From positions 310,001-374,000 of the forward strand of contig CP016211.1 in assembly GCA_001931535.1 (NCBI GenBank): a DNA stretch of 64,000 bases. The letters run 5' to 3'. The stretch is from Minicystis rosea (lineage in GTDB: Bacteria; Myxococcota_A; Polyangia; Polyangiales; Polyangiaceae). Below are positions 29,029-36,850 of this stretch, in pieces (within the stretch, counting starts at the first letter, position 1; each line of letters opens with the position of its first letter). Made by a program: the position numbers and the translations under genes. The notes below the pieces were generated by a model. It saw nothing but the letters and a program-made list of their open reading frames with translations. It was not told where the DNA came from and did no database searches.

Positions 29029-30305
29029 TCTGGGACAAGGACGGCGCCGCCGTCGACACGCGCATCCAGCGCTTCCTCGCCGGCGACGACGTCGTCCTCG
29101 ATCGCGCGCTCTTCCTCCACGACATCCGCGCCTCCAAGGCCCACGTGCACGGCCTCGCCCGCATCGGCGTGGTCTCCGAGGCCGAGGCCACGGCCATCGA
29201 CGGCGCCCTCGACGATCTCGCGAAGGCCTTCGAGCGAGGCGAGTTCGTGCTCGACGATCGCTTCGAGGACGGCCACTCCGCCATCGAGGCCTACCTCACC
29301 GAGCGCCTCGGCGAGCCCGGCAAGAAGGTGCACACCGGCCGGAGCCGCAACGATCAAGTGCTGGTCGCGCTCCGCCTCTACGTGCGCGACGCGCTCGATC
29401 GCATTCATTCACATGTGAAGGATGCCGCCGCCGCCTTCCTCGACCGCGCCGAGGCCGACGCAGAGACGCCGATGCCGGGCTACACGCACCTGCAGCGCGC
29501 GGTGCCCTCGTCGGTGGGCCTGTGGCTCGCGGGCTTCGCCGAGGCGATGATCGACGACGCCGCCCTCGTGAGCGGCACGCGTCGCTGGATCGATGCCTGC
29601 CCGCTCGGCACGGCGGCCGGCTACGGCGTGAACCTGCCCCTCGATCGTCAAGGCGTGAGCGACGAGCTCGGCTTCTCGCGCCTGCTCGTGAACCCGGTGT
29701 ACGCGCAGAACAGCCGCGGCAAGCTCGAGCTCGGCGCGCTGATGGCGCTGCTCCAAGCGCTCTTCGACGTGCGCCGCTTCGCGTGGGACCTGTCGCTCTA
29801 CACGACCGCGGAGTTCGCCTTCGTGAAGCTCCCCGCGGAGTACGTGACGGGCTCCTCGATCATGCCCAACAAGAAGAACCCCGACGTCGTCGAGCTCCTC
29901 CGCGCCTCGACCGCGCCTGTGCTCGGCGCCATGGCCGAGGTGGAGAGCGTGCTCTCGCTGTCCTCGGGTTATCACCGCGATCTGCAAGCGACGAAGGGCC
30001 CGGTGCTGCGCGCGCTCGCGCATGGAATCGAAGCGCTCTCGCTGGTGCCGGATCTGGTGCGGCGGATGGACTTCGACCGGGCCGCGATGAAGGCGGCCAT
30101 CACGCCGGACATCTTCGCGACGGACGTCGCCGTGGAGCTGGCCGCCGCGGGCGTGCCGTTCCGCACGGCGTACCGGCAAGTGGCGGACAGCTTGGGATCG
30201 CTCGCGGCGCGGAAGCCCGAGGACAGCCTCGCGGCGCGCACGTCGCCGGGCGCGACCGGGAAGCTGATGCTGGACGTGCTGCGCGAGCGGCTCGCGACGG
30301 TCTGA
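29016..30305 (+). CDS. argH: Argininosuccinate lyase
   Basis: 429 residues, slightly shorter than the usual 455-470. It cleaves argininosuccinate to arginine and fumarate. The fumarase-superfamily signature GSSIMPNKKNPD, the HTGRSRNDQV motif and the catalytic His region TPMPGYTHLQRA are present. GTG 29016 lies inside the end of argC (13-base overlap), so translation is coupled. It is the last gene of the operon; no proB/proA follows. Confidence 0.95.
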   Translation: MAKLIWDKDGAAVDTRIQRFLAGDDVVLDRALFLHDIRASKAHVHGLARIGVVSEAEATAIDGALDDLAKAFERGEFVLDDRFEDGHSAIEAYLTERLGEPGKKVHTGRSRNDQVLVALRLYVRDALDRIHSHVKDAAAAFLDRAEADAETPMPGYTHLQRAVPSSVGLWLAGFAEAMIDDAALVSGTRRWIDACPLGTAAGYGVNLPLDRQGVSDELGFSRLLVNPVYAQNSRGKLELGALMALLQALFDVRRFAWDLSLYTTAEFAFVKLPAEYVTGSSIMPNKKNPDVVELLRASTAPVLGAMAEVESVLSLSSGYHRDLQATKGPVLRALAHGIEALSLVPDLVRRMDFDRAAMKAAITPDIFATDVAVELAAAGVPFRTAYRQVADSLGSLAARKPEDSLAARTSPGATGKLMLDVLRERLATV

Positions 30306-30572
30306 TCGAAAGAGCGGATCGCTGCGCGCGGAGCGTTGGCGGCTGCTCGTCGTCGATGCGCGGTGAGAGGACCGAGCTCGCCGGTGGCCCGCAGTGATGG
30401 CCACCGGCGGTGTCCGTTGCTCGCGCCGATCGTTCGGCCGTCGTGCGTCGAGGGGCGGAACCCTGCTCGCGTGTTGACGGTGATCGCCGCGCTTCGTACG
30501 CGTGCTGTCCCCGTGCGCGTGCTCGATTTGCGCACATCTCCTTGATCCTTTCCCAAGGCCACGAGGACCACC

Positions 30573-32213
30573 TTGAAGAGCTCCGCGTCCACCTCCTCGC
30601 CGCTCGTCTCCGAGGCCGTGCTCGCCCGTGTCGTGAAGAAGGCCAAGGCCAAGGGCGCGCGCTCCTTCGACGTCACCGATCCGCTCGACGGGGTCGGGCT
30701 CGTCGAGCAGGTCACGGTCCTCGCCGAGCTCTTCGCGAGCGGGGCGCTCGGGGCGAAGCAGGAGGTCGCGATCGATGCCCTTGCCCGCGTGCTCCGGCTC
30801 GTGATGAACAGCGAGCCGTCCGCACGCCCGCGCGGCCTCGCTGCTGCCGCGAAGGCGCTGCTTCCGGCGTTGAAGACGGCGCCGGCCGATGTACCGGGCA
30901 TGTTCCCGCAGTACTCGCACGCGCTCGACATGTTGGTGATGTGGGGCTACGCGCTCGATGCGGAGGCGTTCGAAGCGCTCGCTCCTTCGCTCGAAGGGCC
31001 CGCGCGGCTCGGGCTCGAGAGCGTGCGTTTCCGCTTCGGCAAGAGCGTGCCCGAGGCGCTGCGGCCTTCGCTGCTCGAAGGTCTCGCGCGCACCGATGGC
31101 CGGTACGTCAGCGCCCGGCCGCCGCTCGTCGTGACGAACGACGGCCTCGCGCACGCGAGCGACGATGACATCGAAGCGCTCGCGCTTCGCCTCGGCGACG
31201 AGCCCGCGTGGCGCGCCGCGCTCGCGGCGGTGGCGGGGAAAGAGAAGCCGCTCTCGGGATGGCTGGTCGTGCGTCTCGAACCGTCGCAGGTCGTCAGCGC
31301 CATCGGCGCGCTCTCGGACCAAGCGGTCACCCGTCTCGACGACGAGACCATCGGCGCGCTCCTCGGTCACCCCGGCACGGCCGAAGCGTTCACCGATGCG
31401 ATCGATGCCGTGCCCGACACCGCGAAGCCGCAGAAGACCTTGCTCGGCATCGTCGTCGGCGCGAAGCGCGCGGATGCGGGCCTGCCGATGCCCAAACCCT
31501 GGCCGCTCTTTCGCTCGTACGACGGCTGGTCGGACGCGGTCGCGAAGCGCCTCCTCGTGGGCGCGCTCTACCGCATCCACGCCGCGTTCCCCGCGGCGCG
31601 CTCCCATGCGTACGTGCAGAACGCGCTTGCCGCCGGCTTCCCCGACGTGATGGTGGCGCTCGCGGCGCACCCCGATCCCGCCCTCGTGGAGCAGGCGCTC
31701 GAGCGCTTCGGCGAGGGCGCGCACCCCGAGTCACGCGGTCTCCTCCTCGCCGCGCTCGGCAAGCCGATGCCCGAGGATCGGATGCTCCGCCTCGACTACC
31801 TCGTCGCTCGCTGCCAGACGATCGGCAAAGGCAAGCGCGAGCCCCGCTGGCTCGCCGCGCTCGATCTGCGCGAGGAGCTCGACAACCACGACGTGTGGCC
31901 CGTGGTGTGGGCCGAGTCGCGCATCCTCCTCGCGTTCCCCGCCGCGAAGCGCGCCGCCGCCGTGCAGCCCGCGTTGCGCGGCGACACCAAGAAGGCTCAC
32001 GCGATCCAGCTCCTCCGCGTGCTCGACGAGCCCGACGCCGCCGCCGGCCTCGCCGCTGCGCTCACCAGCCCGACACCGCCGCCTCCCAACTGGCTCGACT
32101 GGTTGCTCCGAAACGGGAGCCTGCCCGGCGTCGCATCCCCGTGGACGCGCGCCTCGATCCTCGCGCGTCTCGATGCAGAGGCACGCGCGCGCTACGACGA
32201 CATCCTCGGATGA
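30573..32213 (+). CDS. Hypothetical protein, helical repeat-like
   Basis: 546 residues, strongly Ala/Leu-rich and predicted almost wholly helical, with recurring segments ending in Leu/Asp/Asp that look HEAT- or TPR-like but fit no family I recognise. It has no signal peptide, membrane helix or catalytic motif. TTG 30573 is taken as start because GAGGAC lies about 7 bases upstream and the coding composition begins there; the next Met codons lie well inside. It is a single gene with a 267-base gap after argH. Confidence 0.75.
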   Translation: MKSSASTSSPLVSEAVLARVVKKAKAKGARSFDVTDPLDGVGLVEQVTVLAELFASGALGAKQEVAIDALARVLRLVMNSEPSARPRGLAAAAKALLPALKTAPADVPGMFPQYSHALDMLVMWGYALDAEAFEALAPSLEGPARLGLESVRFRFGKSVPEALRPSLLEGLARTDGRYVSARPPLVVTNDGLAHASDDDIEALALRLGDEPAWRAALAAVAGKEKPLSGWLVVRLEPSQVVSAIGALSDQAVTRLDDETIGALLGHPGTAEAFTDAIDAVPDTAKPQKTLLGIVVGAKRADAGLPMPKPWPLFRSYDGWSDAVAKRLLVGALYRIHAAFPAARSHAYVQNALAAGFPDVMVALAAHPDPALVEQALERFGEGAHPESRGLLLAALGKPMPEDRMLRLDYLVARCQTIGKGKREPRWLAALDLREELDNHDVWPVVWAESRILLAFPAAKRAAAVQPALRGDTKKAHAIQLLRVLDEPDAAAGLAAALTSPTPPPPNWLDWLLRNGSLPGVASPWTRASILARLDAEARARYDDILG

Positions 32214-32462
32214 TCACGTCGTCCGCGGCGCTTGCTGGATGCGCTGCGGCTTGCCGCGACGAGGCCGCTCCGGGGGATGAAGGCCGGCACCACGACGAGA
32301 GCGGCCGCGTGCGCGCGTTGCGCTGCGACGCGTGCGGTCACGCTGCGGGTGTGATCGCGCGATGGTGTGATTGGCGACGTGGCCCGGGCGAGCGGACGAA
32401 ATCGTGCTCGCGGGACGACGTCCATGGGAGCGGCGGGACCGGATGGTATCGTCCGCCTCGAC

Positions 32463-33200
32463 ATGAACCTTCGCTGCTCGCTCGGGCTCCTCGTGCTCCT
32501 TTCGGCTTGCGGTGGCGACCCCCAGCCGCCGGCCGGCGCGCCCGAGGTGACGGTATCGTCGGCATCGCCTGCGCCCATCACGAGTGCGACTGCAGCACCT
32601 GCGGCGACGCCTCCGCCCGTCGCTGCGGGGCCGAAGCTGGCATGCCCGCCGGCGCTGCCGGTGTTGAAGACCGAGAGCACAGTCTGGGGCCCGCTCGTTC
32701 GTCGCGGCGCGTGCTGGACGCTGCTCAATCACACGAAGGGCGCGCCCGACTACGACGACACGCTGCTCGTCATGGTGTCGAACGTGCGCAAGGTGGGCAC
32801 GGCTGACGTCGCCCAGCTCAAATACACGCTCGGCCGCAATAGCAGCGCCCACGTGTCCCCGGACGACGTGCTCCCCAAGCAGGTCGCCGTCACGGACAAG
32901 GGCGTGTGGTTCCTCCCGGCCGACGCCGACGATGCAGCCATCACCGCCGCGCTCCGCAAGCCCCCCACGTACGCGGCCAAGCCGAAGACGTTCGAGCCGA
33001 CCCAGGAGAACGGCCACACCTTCGTGCGCGAGGCGAAGACCTCCGGCGGCCCCATCGTGTGCACCGGCCACGCGACCCCTCATGCGCAGGGCAACGCGAT
33101 GGTCTGCTTCTCGGCGTCTCACGGCGTGGTGATCGTCGATGGCACTGCGGCGCCGGCGTCGGGCGCGTATGCGCAGAACGGGTTCCGGATCGGCCAGTAG
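32463..33200 (+). CDS. Putative lipoprotein, unknown function
   Basis: 245 residues. MNLRCSLGLLVLLSACGG is a type II signal peptide (lipobox LSAC), followed by a Pro/Ala/Ser linker to about residue 55. The globular part has paired Cys residues (LACPPALPV, RGACWTLLNH, PIVCTGHATP, AMVCFSASHG) and predicted beta strands. No family is recognised. ATG 32463 is chosen over the longer frame because the signal peptide starts there. Confidence 0.78.
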   Translation: MNLRCSLGLLVLLSACGGDPQPPAGAPEVTVSSASPAPITSATAAPAATPPPVAAGPKLACPPALPVLKTESTVWGPLVRRGACWTLLNHTKGAPDYDDTLLVMVSNVRKVGTADVAQLKYTLGRNSSAHVSPDDVLPKQVAVTDKGVWFLPADADDAAITAALRKPPTYAAKPKTFEPTQENGHTFVREAKTSGGPIVCTGHATPHAQGNAMVCFSASHGVVIVDGTAAPASGAYAQNGFRIGQ

Positions 33201-33294
33201 AGCGGGCCCGGCTTCGCGATTCGGCGGCGTGGGGGCTGCGGAAGCTCGCGATTTGGGCGGTCGCGCTGGCGGGCCGAGCGCGGCGCGCCGTGAT

Positions 33295-33540
33295 GAGGTC
33301 GGTAGCGCTGACGGACTGAGCGCGGCCTGACGTGTTGAGGTCGGTAGAGCTGACGGACCGATTGCGGCGCGACGTGACAAGGTCAGTAGAGCTGACGGAC
33401 CGAGCGCGGCGCGACCTGATGAGGTCGGTAGAGCTGACGGACCGAGCGCGGCGCGACCTGATGAGGTCGGTAGAGCTGACGGACCGAGCGCGGCGCGACG
33501 TGATGGGGTCGGTAGCGCTGACGGACCGAGCTTCACGGGC
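33295..33540. repeat. 42-bp tandem repeat array (about six units)
   Basis: Units start at 33295, 33337, 33379, 33421, 33463 and 33505; the third to fifth are nearly identical, the outer ones decayed, and a weaker copy precedes 33295. Each unit has GGTC-N-GT and AC-N-GACC arms that can fold into a small hairpin. 42 bases keeps the frame, and a plus frame reads a 14-residue charged repeat (RSVELTDRARRDLM), but no start or ribosome-binding site supports translation. The array fills most of the 516-base gap between the lipoprotein and the SDR. Confidence 0.85.
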
Positions 33541-33716
33541 CCGATTGCGAGGCGCCGCGTGAGCGTGGAGTGTGGCTCTCTGGGCACCGCGCTCCGGTGG
33601 CTGGCCTCACGCGAGCGCTGTGCTCTGAACGCGCGCACATGAATCTCGAACCCCGGCGGATGCGCGGCGCCGGGCCGGCGGCGCATGTTCGCGGCTCCTC
33701 TCGACAGGAGAACGTC

Positions 33717-34727
33717 ATGACGACTGCGCAACGACCCATCGGCTCCGGCTTCGGTGCCGCGTCCACCACCTCGCACGTGCTTCGCGGTGTCGACCTCGTC
33801 GGCAAGGTCGCCATCGTGACCGGCGGCTACTCCGGCCTCGGCCTCGAGTCGGCCCGCGCCCTCGCGTCGGCCGGCGCGCGCGTGATCGTGCCCACGCGGG
33901 ATCGAGCGCGCGCCGAAAAGGCCCTCGGCGGCGCCGGCGGCATCGAGCTCGTCGATCTCGATCTCCTCGCGCCCGACGCCATCGACGACTTCGCCGCGCG
34001 CTTCGTCGACGCGGGCCTGCCGCTCGACATCCTGATGAACAACGCCGCCGTCATGGCGCTCGCCGAGAGGACGCTCGATGCCCGCGGCCACGAGCTGCAG
34101 CTCGCGACGAACCACCTCGGCCACTTCCATCTGACGGCGCGGCTCTGGCCGGCCCTCGCGCGCACGCCCGGCGCGCGCGTCGTGGTCGTCTCGTCCATGG
34201 GCCACCACTTCTCGCCCGTCGTCTTCGACGACCTGCACTATCGCGATCGTCCCTACGACCCGTGGACGGCGTACGGGCAATCGAAGACCGCGAACATTCT
34301 CTTCGCGCTCGAGCTCGATCGCCGCGCCCAAGCCCACGGCGTGCGCGCGTTCTCGCTCCATCCGGGCGGCATCCCCGACACCGATCTCCCGCGGCACATG
34401 CCTGCGGGCGCGCTGCGTGCTGCGGGGCTCGTCGACGAGCGAGGTCGTCCGCGGATCGATCCGGCGCGCGACGTGAAGTCCATCCCCCAGGGCGCGGCGA
34501 CCCAAGTCTGGTGCGCGGTCAGCCCGCAGCTCGCCAACCTCGGCGGCGTCTTCTGCGCCGACTGCGACGTCGCACCCGTCACGCCGGCCGGCTCGTCCTT
34601 CTCGATCGATCGCGCCCATGCCGCGACACGCGTCGCGAGCGTCCACCCGCACGCCATCGACCCCGACGCGGCCCGCCGCCTGTGGGACGTGAGCGAGCTG
34701 CTGACCAAGGTCCGCTTCCTCGATTGA
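33717..34727 (+). CDS. Short-chain dehydrogenase, retinol-dehydrogenase-like
   Basis: 336 residues, longer than a classical SDR. The cofactor motif TGGYSGLG, MNNAAV, catalytic Ser (VVSSMGHH) and YGQSK are present. The PxxxHPG loop (FSLHPGGIPDTDL) and C-terminal extension with Cys residues (GGVFCADCDV) fit the RDH/WW-domain-oxidoreductase-like branch. AGGAG at 33706-33710 fixes ATG 33717. An AraC-type regulator follows 71 bases downstream on the same strand, which suggests it controls this gene. Confidence 0.9.
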   Translation: MTTAQRPIGSGFGAASTTSHVLRGVDLVGKVAIVTGGYSGLGLESARALASAGARVIVPTRDRARAEKALGGAGGIELVDLDLLAPDAIDDFAARFVDAGLPLDILMNNAAVMALAERTLDARGHELQLATNHLGHFHLTARLWPALARTPGARVVVVSSMGHHFSPVVFDDLHYRDRPYDPWTAYGQSKTANILFALELDRRAQAHGVRAFSLHPGGIPDTDLPRHMPAGALRAAGLVDERGRPRIDPARDVKSIPQGAATQVWCAVSPQLANLGGVFCADCDVAPVTPAGSSFSIDRAHAATRVASVHPHAIDPDAARRLWDVSELLTKVRFLD

Positions 34728-34798
34728 GCGTCGGCCGGCGAACGATGGAGCGCGTGCGCGGCGTTGATCGAGCCTCGCGGTGTCGATAGGGTCCCATC

Positions 34799-35731
34799 GT
34801 GCTCCACGATGCGTTCTCCGACGTCCTCGCGCTCGTCGGTGCGCGCTCCGCCATCGCGGGCGGCTTCGTCGCGGGCGGGCGGTGGGCGATTCGCTTTCCT
34901 CCTCCCGCGCTGGTGAAGTTCTTCATCGCCGCCCGCGGCGAATGCTGGCTGCAGGTCGACGGCGAGGCCGCTCCCGCGCGTCTCCGCGAAGGCGAGGTGT
35001 TCCTCCTCGCCGCCCCGCGCTCCTTTCGCCTCGCCAGCGCGCTCGACGTGCCGCCGCGAGCGGCGAGCGAGCTCTTCTCCGGCGCAGCGAGCGACATTCC
35101 GCGCATCGGCGAGGGCGACACGTTTCTCTTCTTCGGCGGCCACGTGTCCTTCGAAGACGCCCAGGCGCCGCTGATCATCGAGAGCCTGCCACCGGTCCTC
35201 CACCTCCCGGCGGGCGGCGCGGAGGCGGGCACGTTGCAAACGCTCATCCACCTCCTGCTCGAGGAGCACCGCGCCACGCGCCCCGGCGCCTCGTTCGCCG
35301 CGACGCAGATCGCTCAGCTCATGTTCCTTCAGATCCTTCGCGCCTGCGCCGCCGAGACCGGCCCCGGCATCTCGGGGCGCCTGCGCATCCTCGCCGATCG
35401 ACGCCTCGCGCCTGCGCTCCAGCACATGCACGCCGAGCCGGGCCGCGCGTGGCAGCTCGACGAGCTGGCCCGCCTCGCGGGCATGTCGCGCACTGCGTTC
35501 GCCGTCCACTTCAAAGCCGTCGCCGGTGTCGCGCCGCTCGCGTACCTCACCGAGTGGCGCATGCGCCTCGCCCAACGCGAGCTCGACCGCACCAACACGA
35601 GCTTCGCCGAGCTGGCCGCGACGCTCGGCTACGCATCGGAGAGCGCCTTCAGCACGGCCTTCAAGCGCGTCACCGGCCTCTCGCCGAAGCACTACCGGGC
35701 GAAGGCGCGGCACGCGCGCACCGGCGCGTGA
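34799..35731 (+). CDS. AraC-family transcriptional regulator with cupin-type sensor
   Basis: 310 residues. The N-terminal half is a cupin-like AraC_binding_2/Cupin_6 sensor (about 10-190; WAIRFPPPALVKFFIAARGE). The C-terminal half has two HTH motifs of AraC/XylS type (LDELARLAGMSRTAFAVHFK; FAELAATLGYASESAFSTAF) and the RVTGLSPKHYR signature. This cupin_6 type often sits beside an SDR or other small-molecule oxidoreductase, as here. The start is GTG 34799; no good ribosome-binding site precedes it. Confidence 0.9.
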   Translation: MLHDAFSDVLALVGARSAIAGGFVAGGRWAIRFPPPALVKFFIAARGECWLQVDGEAAPARLREGEVFLLAAPRSFRLASALDVPPRAASELFSGAASDIPRIGEGDTFLFFGGHVSFEDAQAPLIIESLPPVLHLPAGGAEAGTLQTLIHLLLEEHRATRPGASFAATQIAQLMFLQILRACAAETGPGISGRLRILADRRLAPALQHMHAEPGRAWQLDELARLAGMSRTAFAVHFKAVAGVAPLAYLTEWRMRLAQRELDRTNTSFAELAATLGYASESAFSTAFKRVTGLSPKHYRAKARHARTGA

Positions 35732-35830
35732 GCTGGCCGATCGGCGCTCCACAATTGCATCACTGCAGCGTCGGGTGTAGCGGGGGCCACGAGCAGCGCA
35801 CTGCTCTCGAATCGAACCCAGGAGCAAGCC

Positions 35831-36124
35831 TTGAAATCGCGACTGTTTTGGATCGGCGTCATGGGAGCCATGGTCACCCTCTGCGGCTGCCGCGTGGTCA
35901 CGGTGGAGAGCGCCTGGCAGGCCGACGGGCTCAAGAACGCCGCCTTCGATCTGCAGTGTACGGAGGACAAGGTCGAGATGACCGTGCTGAAGCGGAACGA
36001 CGGCCTCGGGTGCTTCGGCTCCAAGGTCGGCGCGCGCGGCTGCGGCAAGCAGACGACCTACGAGTGCGACAATGCCCGGACCTGGCACCGCAGCTCCGAG
36101 GTGTCCGCGATCAGCCCCAAGTAG
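35831..36124 (+). CDS. Small putative lipoprotein
   Basis: 97 residues. It starts with TTG 35831, supported by AGGAG at 35819-35823 seven bases upstream. The signal peptide MKSRLFWIGVMGAMVTLCGC ends in lipobox LCGC. The mature part has six Cys residues (LQCTED, LGCFGSK, RGCGKQ, YECDN), implying disulfides outside the cytoplasm. No family is recognised. Confidence 0.7.
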   Translation: MKSRLFWIGVMGAMVTLCGCRVVTVESAWQADGLKNAAFDLQCTEDKVEMTVLKRNDGLGCFGSKVGARGCGKQTTYECDNARTWHRSSEVSAISPK

Positions 36125-36416
36125 CGCCGCTGCTGCGAAGGCTGCGGCCGCAGCCTCTCGCGCGGTCGCAGCGCCCGCACGCGCAGGTCGACTCGTGACC
36201 TGCCAAGAGTCGAGATCCTTCCGTGATCGGCGTGCCATCGCCGAGCTCACCTGACGCATTCCACTCCGGCGCTGCCGCAACGGCCGACATCCTCGCGGTG
36301 TCGCGCCGAGGCGGCGCGCGGGTGGTGTCAGCGCGCGGATCGGCCGCGCTTCGTGGCGGCGGAGCGTGGTGCGGAGGCCTTGGCTTTCGCGGAGCGCTTG
36401 GCGCGCGGTGCGGGGC

Positions 36417-36776
36417 GTCGTCGAGCACTGCGGCGAGCGTCGGGGCCGTGAGCACCTGGATCGACCAGCGGGAGAGCGTCTTCTCGGCGGCGGCGAGGAT
36501 CTTGGCTTTTGCTTCTTCCGGCACGCTACCGAAGCGAGCCGCCAGCAGCTCGAGCAGAGCGTTCATGCGCCCCGCGCGCTCGCCTTCGATGCGCCCCGCG
36601 CGCTCGCCTTCTCGCTTGAGCTCTTCCAGCACATCCATGTTGATCTCCTTCGGGCCTTTGCGCGCGGTGTTTTCCAGGAGCTTCGCCATCTCGGTGGGAG
36701 GCACCGTCGGGTGCGTCGCCACAAGGTACTCCAGCAGGGAGAGCACCGCTCGTGAACCGCTGGTGACGACGAGATG
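36417..36776 (-). pseudogene. 5'-truncated remnant of an Rpn-type (PD-(D/E)XK) nuclease/transposase-like protein
   Basis: The minus-strand frame reads LSLLEYLVATHPTVPPTEMA, then KRERAGR-type repeats (GERAGRIEGERAGRMNALLE), AARFGSVPEEAKAKIL and LSRWSIQVLTAPTLAAVLDD. This is the C-terminal half of myxobacterial Rpn/DUF4351-like proteins, including the characteristic GR-rich repeat and RW...VLTA.TL..VLD end. No nuclease domain or plausible start is present in this frame; a short piece in another frame just upstream (about 36777-36847, RRAFLAGDDRAMIPIV) may be more of it after a frameshift. The frame runs on to 36111 with low-complexity Arg/Pro sequence. Confidence 0.65.
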
Positions 36777-36850
36777 TGTGGTCGTCGAGCCCGAGGGACG
36801 ATCGGAATCATCGCGCGGTCGTCGCCGGCGAGGAAGGCTCGGCGCAACCC

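Noticed and set aside
33295..33540. CRISPR array
   Set aside because: The 42-bp units are head-to-tail with no unique spacers, and no cas gene is near.
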